NCBI RefSeq assembly: GCF_000317205.1
Contig: NZ_AJLK01000062.1
Coordinates: 1 to 55,011 of the forward strand
Origin: Fischerella muscicola PCC 7414
GTDB lineage: Bacteria > Cyanobacteriota > Cyanobacteriia > Cyanobacteriales > Nostocaceae
Length of the DNA stretch: 55,011 nt
Direction: 5' to 3'
Position 1 is the stretch's first letter. Each line of letters starts with the position of its first letter. The notes below the pieces were generated by a model. It was given only the letters and a program-made list of their open reading frames with translations, did not search any database and had not been told where the DNA came from. Shown piece by piece: positions 9,027 through 18,271 of the stretch. Position numbers and translations under genes: made by a program.

Positions 9027-10196
9027 TTAGATTAAACCTAAGTATTTTTCTAGGTAATTACCAAGGGTTTTTTGAAAGGATTGAAAGCCAAATCGCTCAA
9101 TCACTTTTTGTCGTAAGATCTCTGGTTGATAGAGTAGAGGGTTGGGATAAGTGCGTTGTAAGATTTGAATCAGAGCTTGAGCGATCGCTTGTGTATCCTC
9201 TGGATCTATTAATACTCCTAGTTCTCCCCGACATAGAGCATCAGTAGCACCATCTTGATTACCTGCTAAAGTTGGCTTACCACAAGCAAGTGCTTCCAAA
9301 TAAACAATACCAAACCCTTCTTGTTTACTAGGCATAGCGAAGACATCACAAAGATTGTAATGGTCACATAATTCTTCGTCAGGAACAAAACCAGTCAGGG
9401 TAACACAGTTTTGTAGTTCTAACTTCGCGATTAACTCTTCAATGCGCGGAAGATCATCGCCTTTGCCTACCAGCACATAATGAACATTGTGTATAACTTT
9501 TTTAATTTCTGGAAGTGCTGTAATAATTGTGTCATATCCTTTATATTGCTCTGTAGCTAATAATCGAGCAACAGTTAAAATAACAGACTGCTCAGGTTTT
9601 AATCCGTACCTTTCGAGTAAGTATTTGGGCTTAGGGGCAATTTGAAAGCGGTTGGCATCGAAGGTGACAGGTAAAATCGAGAATTTTTCTGGATCTAGAT
9701 TTTGCTCATGAATAAGGCGATCGCGCGTGTACTCACTAATCGAAACAATTTTCTTTGCTGCATACAAAGCTTTCTTTTTGAGTGGATCTTTAATTTCCCA
9801 GGCATCTATACCATATACAAGTATCCAGTAGGGAATGCCTAAAAAGCGGTGAATCCAAAAAGCTACAGGAGCAAAATTCATATGACCACATAAGATTAAT
9901 GTGGGACGATTTATCAAAGAGGCAATAATTATATTCACAGCAAAGTGTAGCGTTTGCCACATTCCTGGAACTGAACCACTAAAGAAAAAGAATATATTTT
10001 CTGATGTGTAAATGTCTTTGGGTTTAGCCCTATCAAGTTTATCGAAAACGACAATATCTATACTAGGGAATTCATCTGTTACTACTTGTAGGAAATTTTG
10101 TAGATAAACTTGAATACCACCCTTACACTCAAATAAATTAGGAACCCATAGATGTAAATGCTTGTACTCTAAAGATTTGTATTTTTTTAAAAACAT
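9027..10196 (-). CDS. Glycosyltransferase family 4
   Basis: A 389-residue GT-B enzyme. Visible motifs are LWVPNLFECKGGIQVY near the N-terminus (acceptor-side loop), VSISEYTRDRL in the middle, ILTVARLLATEQYKGYDT at the start of the donor domain and the EX7E segment KQEGFGIVYLEALACG. The stop codon directly abuts the asnB start, so the two are probably coupled. A 112-base gap separates it from the polymerase gene upstream. Donor and acceptor are unknown. Confidence 0.88.
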   Translation of the reverse strand: MFLKKYKSLEYKHLHLWVPNLFECKGGIQVYLQNFLQVVTDEFPSIDIVVFDKLDRAKPKDIYTSENIFFFFSGSVPGMWQTLHFAVNIIIASLINRPTLILCGHMNFAPVAFWIHRFLGIPYWILVYGIDAWEIKDPLKKKALYAAKKIVSISEYTRDRLIHEQNLDPEKFSILPVTFDANRFQIAPKPKYLLERYGLKPEQSVILTVARLLATEQYKGYDTIITALPEIKKVIHNVHYVLVGKGDDLPRIEELIAKLELQNCVTLTGFVPDEELCDHYNLCDVFAMPSKQEGFGIVYLEALACGKPTLAGNQDGATDALCRGELGVLIDPEDTQAIAQALIQILQRTYPNPLLYQPEILRQKVIERFGFQSFQKTLGNYLEKYLGLI

Positions 10197-10308
10197 AAAT
10201 TATTTAATTTAACTTGAAACTTATCTTGACTGTAATTTTAATAAAAACAAAGCAGCTTGCTAAAGCACTAAATTATATATCTCGTTTGAGATTATTAGTT
10301 TTACAGGT

Positions 10309-11913
10309 TTATACCCAATTTTTTTGCAACGTGATTTTGACAAGTAATAGTATTAGGTAAAGAACTCCAATCTGCATTACTATTCCTGTTAAACCAGCTT
10401 CAAATGTACCGCCTACAGAATCTTGTATCAAAGGTAAATAGGCAACCATCACAGCTAATCTAAAAAAAGTATAAACCTTAAAAGGAGATATGGCATCGTT
10501 TAACCAACGAAATAATAAACCCGGTATAATCATCAAAGCACAACCCCAAAACCCATAATACAAAAAAATTTCACCGGGGGCAGTAATTAACACAGAAGTC
10601 TGAAAATCTTCAGAACCAATTCTATGAGTCAGACGACCAATAAGATTTATATCAAGACTTTCAGGCTTATCAGACCATAAAAATCGTGGCACCCAGAACA
10701 AAAATAGACGTTGCCAAAACCAACTACTTTCTTGAGAAACTTGGTAGTGAACAATTGAAGTCATTGCAATCACTTGTTCTGTAATTCCTGATTCATTTAG
10801 AGGAATTAAAATAGTTTCAATATATTTATCCCACGAATAATTTTTGAGAATTTGAAATGATTGAGCTAACAATTCCAGAGAATTAAGAGACGTAGAAGTT
10901 TTTAATAAATCTCTATAAATAACAAGAGTGGGATAAAGTAACAACCAAGAAAAAATACCTAAAGCCAACAAACTAATAACAGCTATCCAAGAAACCCTAA
11001 GACGTTTAAATATAAAAATGGTAGCAACTGGTTTAATAACAAAACTGAAAAACCTACCTTTGGAACCACTAAATAATTGATAGATTAATTCAACAATAAT
11101 TAGAATTGATGTCAAGTAAGAAACCACATTTTTCTTCAGTCCTGTCTGGAGCAAAAATGTATATCCATAAAGCCAAGCAACAACGTAGAGGCGATCAAAC
11201 TGAGCCAATAAACTGCCAACAGAAGAAGGTATAGCTGAACCTTGGGTGTAGTATATACTACCTTGACTAAAATTCCATAGCCGAGTAATTGAACCTAAAA
11301 TACATAAAGCTATGAATAGAATGTTTTGATGATAAGAATTTTGTATAAAACTCAAATTTATTAAGTTTTTTGAAGAAACTGACCATTTGTCAAGATTTAA
11401 GTTGGCAAAGAACAAATTCCAAACGATATAGTAACCGACATTTTGAAATACAAGACACAGAATAAGTATGTCAAATGTTTGGGGAGCAGATGGAATTACA
11501 TCCTTCCATATATTTGGAAACTCCTCAGGGTTATACTTCATGAGTACAAAGTAAAATGCTAACCCGATATAGCCTGAATTACTTATATGAATTAATAAAT
11601 TATCATAGAATTGATTTCGATAGCAGTCATAACATGTTATAAAAAATACTATAGATGTAGCTAGTAAAAATCTAAATTCCAAAGAGTTGTAAATAACTGT
11701 TGACAAAGCTAAAAATAAGCCACTAGTTATTAAAAATAATAAACCCCATATGTGACTTATATTTTTAGATTTGAATGAAAGTAAAAAATTAGAAAATAAT
11801 AAACTGATTACCGACCAATTAAGAATAGTAGCAAAAAAAATACTTTCTTTTATGCCAAAAGAAATATTTTTCAATTTAGTATTGAAATACTTAACTGGTT
11901 GATAGTCAGACAT
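10309..11913 (-). CDS. Wzy-like oligosaccharide repeat-unit polymerase (multi-pass membrane protein)
   Basis: The 534-residue protein is very hydrophobic, with about 10-12 membrane segments and one large polar loop in the second half. The loop region holds FSGSKGRFF and FWVPRFLWSDKP, motifs seen in O-antigen/oligosaccharide polymerases that join lipid-linked repeat units at the periplasmic face. Sequence identity in this family is always low, so the call rests on topology, these two motifs and the location inside a glycosyltransferase cluster. An O-antigen ligase-like role is the main alternative. Its presence beside an ABC exporter is unusual (see findings). Confidence 0.7.
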   Translation of the reverse strand: MSDYQPVKYFNTKLKNISFGIKESIFFATILNWSVISLLFSNFLLSFKSKNISHIWGLLFLITSGLFLALSTVIYNSLEFRFLLATSIVFFITCYDCYRNQFYDNLLIHISNSGYIGLAFYFVLMKYNPEEFPNIWKDVIPSAPQTFDILILCLVFQNVGYYIVWNLFFANLNLDKWSVSSKNLINLSFIQNSYHQNILFIALCILGSITRLWNFSQGSIYYTQGSAIPSSVGSLLAQFDRLYVVAWLYGYTFLLQTGLKKNVVSYLTSILIIVELIYQLFSGSKGRFFSFVIKPVATIFIFKRLRVSWIAVISLLALGIFSWLLLYPTLVIYRDLLKTSTSLNSLELLAQSFQILKNYSWDKYIETILIPLNESGITEQVIAMTSIVHYQVSQESSWFWQRLFLFWVPRFLWSDKPESLDINLIGRLTHRIGSEDFQTSVLITAPGEIFLYYGFWGCALMIIPGLLFRWLNDAISPFKVYTFFRLAVMVAYLPLIQDSVGGTFEAGLTGIVMQIGVLYLILLLVKITLQKNWV

Positions 11914-12028
11914 AAAAATTCTTACTAATTACTATTTTATAATTGATAATTTTTATTTACATCCATAGCCCAGATTACCTTGATTATGTATTTTTAAATA
12001 AATAGTGCTAGTCAAAAACTACTATCAA

Positions 12029-13036
12029 TTACACATCTAAGTTGAAAATTTGCAGTAAGTTTTTTGCTCTCTGTATAGTAGTATTTTCCCTTACCCAAGC
12101 TAAAGCAGCTAATCTAAGTCTAGAATATTCTCCTTCACTTATATTATCTATTTGACGCATGAGGTCATCATAGTTTTGATAAATAATAGAATTATTTCTA
12201 TTTAATCCATGAGGAGCGCAAGTTTTAGGTTTGTCATCTAAATTCCGAAAACAGGGTACACAGCCATTAGCTGCTATTTCGTAGTGACGTAAACAATCCC
12301 ATCCTGACCTTTTAGTTGTAATCCCAAATTTGGAAATTTGCAAGTCGGAATAGTATTCTGCTTCTGATTCAAAAGCATAACTAGTAGTGCTTCCTGGAAT
12401 TCTCTTAGCTATTTCTACATCAACAATATGCTTAGGAAATAGCTTTGTTTTTTGAGGCAAATTTTTAACTATTTTTTCTTCTGGAATTGAAAAAGAAATT
12501 GTTCGGAAATTTCGGGGAGTTGGTAAATATTTACAGACAAAAATAGGAGGCAGTTTAAAGCAAAAATGACGAATTGTCTCTAAAGTCCATTCTCGTTTAA
12601 AATAAAGAAATTGTTGATGTGCCTTGGGTAAAAACCACCACTTAGGTTCTCGCCACCACTTTCCAGCATAACCATAGGGCTGAGGTGTATCATCCCCATC
12701 TATAATTGCAGTATTTGTAAAATTTAAGTAAGGTAGAAATTCTATAAATAAACCAAAATTTTTAAAGATTGCTGGAAAAATAATCAGATCAAAAAATCCG
12801 TTACGGATCTTAAAATCAATTTCAGTTCTATCCACAGGAATATCTTCTAGCAATCCATAGAGAGTAAATCCATTGCCGTATAATTTAACTTTAGATTCCT
12901 GAACATAATTTTTATATAGATGAGCGCATTTGGGAAAATCAACTACGTTTTCCTTTAAAAGACTTCTTAATCCATGTAGAAGTCCATCTGCTAAATAATC
13001 CTCTCCATAAGGAGAAATGAAAAGTACTTTAGTCAT
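12029..13036 (-). CDS. Putative glycosyltransferase-like protein of uncertain family
   Basis: A 335-residue protein that begins with a Rossmann-like strand and loop (MTKVLFISPYGEDYLADGL). The middle is rich in Trp and Arg (WWREPKWWFLPKAH at about 128-141). Near residues 240-260, ITTKRSGWDCLRHYEIAANG looks like the C-terminal signature of CgeB/exostosin-like glycosyltransferases, where a scan for the person's 'face' of a glycan acceptor is not possible from sequence. Its location between a polymerase and a methyltransferase supports a role in glycan assembly. I do not recognise the family with certainty. Confidence 0.6.
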   Translation of the reverse strand: MTKVLFISPYGEDYLADGLLHGLRSLLKENVVDFPKCAHLYKNYVQESKVKLYGNGFTLYGLLEDIPVDRTEIDFKIRNGFFDLIIFPAIFKNFGLFIEFLPYLNFTNTAIIDGDDTPQPYGYAGKWWREPKWWFLPKAHQQFLYFKREWTLETIRHFCFKLPPIFVCKYLPTPRNFRTISFSIPEEKIVKNLPQKTKLFPKHIVDVEIAKRIPGSTTSYAFESEAEYYSDLQISKFGITTKRSGWDCLRHYEIAANGCVPCFRNLDDKPKTCAPHGLNRNNSIIYQNYDDLMRQIDNISEGEYSRLRLAALAWVRENTTIQRAKNLLQIFNLDV

Positions 13037-13046
13037 AGCTAAAAGT

Positions 13047-13730
13047 CTATCCCTTGCGATAAGCTACCATTAAAATTTCACTACCACATAGATTAGGCAG
13101 CCATTTGCAACCAATTTCATCTAATTTAGTGCGAAAACTGGGATGAAGTAAATGATGACGCAAAAAACCAAGAGGGATACTACCATCAACCGAATGGTGT
13201 GTTAATTCTATTTCGGATATTGGTTGTATTAAATATTTAGGAGCTGTATAGAAAGTATAAAAATGAAGGTGTGTTTTATCCATGATACCACCTTCTGTAT
13301 ACTCAAACCTACCTAAGGCTAACTTCCAACGAACACGCCAGTTAGATATATTTGGTAAGGCAATAATGACTTTTCCCCCTACCTTTAAATAGGGTAGTAA
13401 TTTCTGAATTGCTGCTACTGGTTCAACTAAATGCTCCAAGACATGAGAGAAAATTAAAACATCAAACTCCTGTTTTAAAAACGCAGGTATTTCATCTCGT
13501 TCTATATCTAAGCACGCACAACTATCTAATTTTTGTGTTGCTAGTTTAGATTCCATAATCGAACTAGTAATTCCGGTTACGTGAACTGAAGGATAGACAG
13601 AACGAATAAGTTGTCCTGTATCTCCCGCGCCACAACCTATGTCTAATATTTTTAGATCATGTTCATCTAATAGTTTTACAATAGATGGATTACCTTGATT
13701 TGAGTAAACAATATCTTTAGTAAGTACCAT
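13047..13730 (-). CDS. Class I SAM-dependent methyltransferase
   Basis: A 227-residue soluble enzyme with the SAM-binding motif ILDIGCGAGDTG (28-39), a motif II-like LIFSHVLEHL and the post-motif stretch GGKVIIALPNISNW. The HLHFYTF segment is typical of Methyltransf_23-type enzymes found among glycosyltransferase genes, where they methylate sugar hydroxyls or lipid-linked sugars. It ends 10 bases before the next gene on the strand. The methyl acceptor is unknown; O-methylation of the polysaccharide is inference from context. Confidence 0.85.
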   Translation of the reverse strand: MVLTKDIVYSNQGNPSIVKLLDEHDLKILDIGCGAGDTGQLIRSVYPSVHVTGITSSIMESKLATQKLDSCACLDIERDEIPAFLKQEFDVLIFSHVLEHLVEPVAAIQKLLPYLKVGGKVIIALPNISNWRVRWKLALGRFEYTEGGIMDKTHLHFYTFYTAPKYLIQPISEIELTHHSVDGSIPLGFLRHHLLHPSFRTKLDEIGCKWLPNLCGSEILMVAYRKG

Positions 13731-13784
13731 AATAATTCATTCCAAAAAATAATTTTACAAAAGCCTTGATGTCATTTATAAATA

Positions 13785-14738
13785 TTAAATAAACTTTGGT
13801 TGAGGCTTATATAAATGATTATTCAAGGTGATTAACCAGAAAAACAAACCAAAAGAAAAATCTCCAAGTCCCATTATTTGTAAGATACGCAAGAAGTTAT
13901 TGAGCTTTTTATATCTCAGACAATAGATACTATGATGTACATCAAGTACATTTTGTCGCATTTGACAATAAAACTTTGCCTGAAAATGAACATTTTTGGG
14001 TAGTATAGTTAGAATTTTAGAACGTATTTCTCGGTTCTCTGAAATAACTCGCACTCCGGATTCTGAGGTACGACTTAATTGTTTATTATGAGAGCGAACT
14101 TTTAATAAATGTTTATGAATAACTCCCAATTTTTTTGTTTGACAAATCCTTACCCACATTTCATAATCACCTGAAACATAAAGTGATTCGTTAAATAAAC
14201 CAACTTCATCAATACATTTTCTTCTAATACAAACTGTAGAAAGATTACCAGGAATACAGCCGTAATAATAGAATAACTGCATACTTAGATGGGAATCAAT
14301 TACATCTGGTAAATCTTTTAAAGCACCCTGACTAAGAGTCATTCCGTTTCGATCAATTATGTGGCTTTTGCAAAATGAAATATCAATTTCTGGATGGTTT
14401 TCAAAAAAAAGTATCTCGTTTTCTAAACAATCACTAAAGAGGATGTCATCTTGACAAATAAAACGTATTATTGGGGCATTAGCTAATTTTAAAATTAAAT
14501 TCAAATTTTTAAACAGCCCTTGATTTTTTTGATTCGATAAATATGTAATTCTTGGATCTGAAAATTCTTGAATTATATTGTGTGAATCGTCAGTTGAACA
14601 ATCATTACTAATGAGTAATTCAAAGTTAGTAAAACTTTGATTTAAAATTGAATTTATACATTCACGTATATATCGTTGACCATTGAATACAGGTAATAAT
14701 ATTGATATTTTTGGATGAAATTGAGTATCCATATGCAT
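13785..14738 (-). CDS. Glycosyltransferase family 2
   Basis: A 317-residue GT-A enzyme. The N-terminus reads ISILLPVFNGQRYIRECI, followed by ELLISNDCSTDDS (nucleotide binding) and the metal site FICQDDILF. The central GDYEMWVR matches the ED/EMW acceptor motif of many GT2 enzymes. The start could be the ATG at 14738 or the next Met two codons on. There is a hydrophobic stretch near the C-terminus (FSFGLFFWLITL) that may attach it to the membrane. It lies inside the same-strand cluster and probably adds one residue of the repeat unit. Confidence 0.87.
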   Translation of the reverse strand: MHMDTQFHPKISILLPVFNGQRYIRECINSILNQSFTNFELLISNDCSTDDSHNIIQEFSDPRITYLSNQKNQGLFKNLNLILKLANAPIIRFICQDDILFSDCLENEILFFENHPEIDISFCKSHIIDRNGMTLSQGALKDLPDVIDSHLSMQLFYYYGCIPGNLSTVCIRRKCIDEVGLFNESLYVSGDYEMWVRICQTKKLGVIHKHLLKVRSHNKQLSRTSESGVRVISENREIRSKILTILPKNVHFQAKFYCQMRQNVLDVHHSIYCLRYKKLNNFLRILQIMGLGDFSFGLFFWLITLNNHLYKPQPKFI

Positions 14739-14793
14739 ATTTTTAAAATAAACCTTTATTAACTTAGAAAAATTTACTTAGTCTAGGTTTTAA

Positions 14794-15987
14794 CTACTCA
14801 TTTTTCACTTCACTACCACAAACTAATTCTTGAATTTTTTTGAACAAAGGATAAAAGGCAGACTCGTAATTATATTTTTCTTCAAAAGCTTGCCTAGCTG
14901 CTAAGCACATAGCTTGGTATTTATCAAAGTCACTCATGATATCCTCAACAGCAGAGGCGATAGATTTAGGGTTATCAGGATCGGCAAAACGTACCCAACT
15001 CTCACTAGCAAGATGTTCTCGGTAGTTTGGTTGATCACTTACAATCACAGGTAGACCACAGGCAGCATACTCATATATTTTATTTGATGCTGTTCCCATA
15101 GTTTGGTGGTTTATACCAGTCTTTTTATATAAACAAATACCTAAAGATGCCTTCCAAGTATGTGGAGGCAAATCATTATAAGGTACTGGTGGAAAATATT
15201 TAACACGCTCAGCAACATTCTTGGTAATACTAAAATTTCTGATGACTAGCTTGTCTTCTTCTTGAATATACCCAATCAGTTTGATTTCTATTAACTGATT
15301 TAAAAAATCTAAGGATTCGATGAGTTCCAAAAGGGAATTTTTAACCGAAATTGTTCCTTGTAGTAAAATTTGAGGATTGTGAAAACGCTCTAATAGGAGA
15401 TTTGGAAAATTTGGGTGTTCTTGAAAATATGATTTTCTGGGAAAATTAGGTACTACCATAGTTTTTCCCAAAAAATTTGTCAACTTTTTAAAAAATAAAG
15501 CTCTTTCTTGAGACGGAAAGATCACAAAATTAGCCTTATGTACCCACTTGCGTTCACCTCTTTGAACCCATCCTGATAGAGAAGATAGGGAAAATAATTT
15601 TTCATTGAGATCATGATTATGGTAGATTAATGGAATATCTTTAGGTTGCAATAGTAGGCACCCATAAGCAGCTGTATAGGCGAAATAATCATAAGCATAA
15701 ATTAAAGATACATCTTTTAAAAGCTTATAAGCTTGTGCTACAAAATTAATATATTCCCACAGCTTAGTTTCAAATGATTGTTTTTCTCGTTCTCTGACTG
15801 ATGTATATTTCCCTAAACGATGCACTTTCACATTGGAAGGATATTTCCAAATAGCAGGATCTTGGTTACGACCAACTAAAATCACATCAAAATGTTCTGA
15901 TAATAAATGAACAGCGTTTATTGTTGGAGGATAATGATCAGGATTCGCATATATAAGCATCCCGATAATTTTTTTTGTCATTGTCAT
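14794..15987 (-). CDS. Glycosyltransferase (GT4-like, GT-B fold)
   Basis: A 397-residue protein with a GT-B layout: N-terminal Rossmann half (IGMLIYANPDHYPPTINAV; later LIYAYDYFAYTAAYG) and a C-terminal half with QTMGTASNKIYEYAACGLPVI, in which the glutamate of YEYAACG corresponds to the second catalytic Glu of the EX7E motif. The first Glu is not obvious, as in several distant GT4 families. It is tightly placed in the operon (54 bases to the GT2 downstream). Confidence 0.82.
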   Translation of the reverse strand: MTMTKKIIGMLIYANPDHYPPTINAVHLLSEHFDVILVGRNQDPAIWKYPSNVKVHRLGKYTSVREREKQSFETKLWEYINFVAQAYKLLKDVSLIYAYDYFAYTAAYGCLLLQPKDIPLIYHNHDLNEKLFSLSSLSGWVQRGERKWVHKANFVIFPSQERALFFKKLTNFLGKTMVVPNFPRKSYFQEHPNFPNLLLERFHNPQILLQGTISVKNSLLELIESLDFLNQLIEIKLIGYIQEEDKLVIRNFSITKNVAERVKYFPPVPYNDLPPHTWKASLGICLYKKTGINHQTMGTASNKIYEYAACGLPVIVSDQPNYREHLASESWVRFADPDNPKSIASAVEDIMSDFDKYQAMCLAARQAFEEKYNYESAFYPLFKKIQELVCGSEVKNE

Positions 15988-16056
15988 TGCTCTGGTTGTA
16001 ATTAATAATTGTTAATATTTTGAAATCTAAATTATGGACTAGTAAAAATATGCTGA

Positions 16057-17202
16057 CTAAAAAATTTGTAAATAAGCATTAGTTATTTTTTCACCATAGT
16101 CGTCCCAAGTTAGAGACTTACGCGCTTGCTCTAGAGCATTTCTTCCCATTTCATCTCGTTTATCTGGATTTTCATAAAAGAAAAGCATTTTTTCTTTCAA
16201 AGCTTCTATATCTCGAATAGGAATACAAAAACCATCAATTCCATGCCTTACAATATCCTCACCACCTGTATTGGTTGTATGAATTATAGGTAGTCCACAG
16301 GCCATTGCTTGAGGAATCACCATCCCAAAACCATCTTCAATGGAAGCTAAAGAAAATACTGAGCATTGAGAGTAAAACCAACGCAATTTTTGTTGAGGAT
16401 GTGTCCCTTTAATCAGAATGCGATCGCTCTGATATTTTGCTATAAAAGGCTCTATTTCGGGAGTGATTGAACCTACAAGCCATAATTCGGCGTTAGGTAA
16501 GTTTAATTCCCAAAAAGCTTGCAATAAATATTGGACACCTTTACGCAGTGATAAAGAGCCGCAGTGAATCACTCGAAAGATATTATCTTGTTTTGGAACT
16601 GGATAAAATTCTGCTAAAGAAGTTCCATAAGGGACAAGAATAAGCTTACTTTCTGGTATTCCCTGTGCTAAAAAAGTACGCTTTACAAATAGACTCGCAA
16701 TAGCTATTCTGTCAGCATCATCATAAGCTTGTATTTCTCTTTCGTAGATGCCAGGATGTGTTTCAGTGAAACTTAATCCCCATTTTTCATATTCTTCTGT
16801 GAGAATTTCTGTTTGGTAATGCATATGGCTGCTACCGCGCTCAATTATTGTTTTAGCGCCGAGTTCTTTCGCCCGATGCACAGACCAGTAATTAGATCCT
16901 GACCAACCAACAAACAAGTCAAACTCTGGTGATAAATAATTTGTGACTGAGCGGTCAAATTGTTCTAAAAACCATAGCTGCAAATTGCGATCGCCCCTCA
17001 TCCATCTTGGTAATTTATACCAACCACGAGATAGAGCTTCCAATTGCCATAGAGAGTGAATTAATTTCTGATCAATCCCATACTTAGTAATTGCAAAAGC
17101 TGGATAAGTAGAAATTAATTTATATAAATAACCTCTTTTTTGTAATTGTTGGGCTAAGTTAAATGCATGAAAACGTCCCCAAACAGACACACAGACTTTC
17201 AT
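16057..17202 (-). CDS. Glycosyltransferase family 4
   Basis: A 381-residue GT-B enzyme. I choose the ATG at 17202 over the longer frame to 17244, because a perfect AGGAGG (17215-17220) precedes it by 12 bases and the family consensus begins MKVCVSVWGRFHAF. The C-terminal half has HCGSLSLRKGVQYLL and the EX7E segment IEDGFGMVIPQAMACG, in which the second acidic position reads Gln rather than Glu (PQAMACG). That substitution is seen in a subset of GT4 enzymes. It begins 8 bases after the stop of the CgeB-like gene. Confidence 0.86.
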   Translation of the reverse strand: MKVCVSVWGRFHAFNLAQQLQKRGYLYKLISTYPAFAITKYGIDQKLIHSLWQLEALSRGWYKLPRWMRGDRNLQLWFLEQFDRSVTNYLSPEFDLFVGWSGSNYWSVHRAKELGAKTIIERGSSHMHYQTEILTEEYEKWGLSFTETHPGIYEREIQAYDDADRIAIASLFVKRTFLAQGIPESKLILVPYGTSLAEFYPVPKQDNIFRVIHCGSLSLRKGVQYLLQAFWELNLPNAELWLVGSITPEIEPFIAKYQSDRILIKGTHPQQKLRWFYSQCSVFSLASIEDGFGMVIPQAMACGLPIIHTTNTGGEDIVRHGIDGFCIPIRDIEALKEKMLFFYENPDKRDEMGRNALEQARKSLTWDDYGEKITNAYLQIF

Positions 17203-17209
17203 TAATATC

Positions 17210-18271
17210 TTATGCCTCCTTTGGATGTAGTAATTTAAGATCACTACCTTGGGATGATCTCAATGTTTGATAAAGATTAGCAATTTCTGTCACTCTATCA
17301 TTAATTGTGTTGACTAATGCTTTCTGATAACCAGCCTCTGCAACAGCTTTAATTAAATTAGGATTTTGTAAAAGATACTCTACTTTTTGTCTTAACTCAT
17401 CCGGACTCGAAAAATATACAGCTTCTTGATCTTCTATAAATAAACTCAATAACTCTTGACTACGCTCACTCAGCATCAGTGTTCCTGTAGCAGGAATTTC
17501 ATAGGTTCTAATATTGTGTCCTTCTTCATTCTGGGGACGTAAAATATTAAGACCCATTTTGGCAGAGCCTAAAATATCAGGGATTTGTTCATAGCTACAC
17601 ATTCCTTGACACAAACCCTTTAATACAGGCTCCTGACAGTAAGTATTCCAGTAGTTTGATCCCCAAAGTCCTAAGCGATAGTCTGCGATCGCTTTTAAAT
17701 ACTGCTCTCGCTTGCGGCTAGCATCCCAGTTACCGATAAACGCTACATCATATATTGGGTGAGCCTGGCGTTTGGGAAAGTGATATTCAACATCACTACA
17801 AAAAGGGTGAAACAAAGCTCTTTTGACACCATTTTCTTTGAGCCGTTCAACTAATTTTTGACTCCAAATAAAAGCAGCATCCCACAAAGGAAATCCTCGT
17901 TGTACCCAAGAATTAGTGTGGGTATGATGGGTATCCACAGGATTATCAGTATAAAATACGACAGCAAGACCAGATTGCTGGAATGCCAAAATAGTATCAG
18001 GATGAACTAAGCGAGGAGAAGCAACAAAAGTCAAATCAGGCTGAAAATTATTTACTGTTGCCAATAATTTGGCATTTGCTGACTTTGCTAGTGTTTGCCA
18101 TGCCACTCGCCATGCTATTTTGTCCCACAACGAACCAGAAGCTAAACTGGGTGCAGCTTTGCTCCAGGCAAAATATTCTACATCACAGCCAAACTGAGAA
18201 AATCCTCGTCCGTAAACTTCCTCGGTACGACCTATTTCTGCGGTTTCTCCTACAATCAAAACTTTTTTCAT
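17210..18271 (-). CDS. CgeB-like glycosyltransferase
   Basis: A 353-residue GT-B protein. It shows KKVLIVGETAEIGR at the N-terminus, FYTDNPVDTHHTH in the linker, IYDVAFIGNWDASRKREQYL at the start of the second half and a C-terminal LNILRPQNEEGHNIRTYEIPATG block. The NIRTYEIPA motif is diagnostic for the CgeB/YkvP-type glycosyltransferase domain. Homologues occur in spore-surface and bacterial glycan loci. Its start is one base from the stop of the next upstream GT4, and its own 3' end supplies the ribosome site of the following gene. Confidence 0.85.
   Translation of the reverse strand: MKKVLIVGETAEIGRTEEVYGRGFSQFGCDVEYFAWSKAAPSLASGSLWDKIAWRVAWQTLAKSANAKLLATVNNFQPDLTFVASPRLVHPDTILAFQQSGLAVVFYTDNPVDTHHTHTNSWVQRGFPLWDAAFIWSQKLVERLKENGVKRALFHPFCSDVEYHFPKRQAHPIYDVAFIGNWDASRKREQYLKAIADYRLGLWGSNYWNTYCQEPVLKGLCQGMCSYEQIPDILGSAKMGLNILRPQNEEGHNIRTYEIPATGTLMLSERSQELLSLFIEDQEAVYFSSPDELRQKVEYLLQNPNLIKAVAEAGYQKALVNTINDRVTEIANLYQTLRSSQGSDLKLLHPKEA
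17215..17220 (-). promoter_or_regulatory. Shine-Dalgarno AGGAGG deciding the start at 17202
   Basis: On the minus strand AGGAGG sits inside the last codons of the upstream CgeB-like gene, 12 bases before ATG 17202. The spacing is slightly long but it is the only strong site in the region, and it excludes the longer alternative start. Confidence 0.6.
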
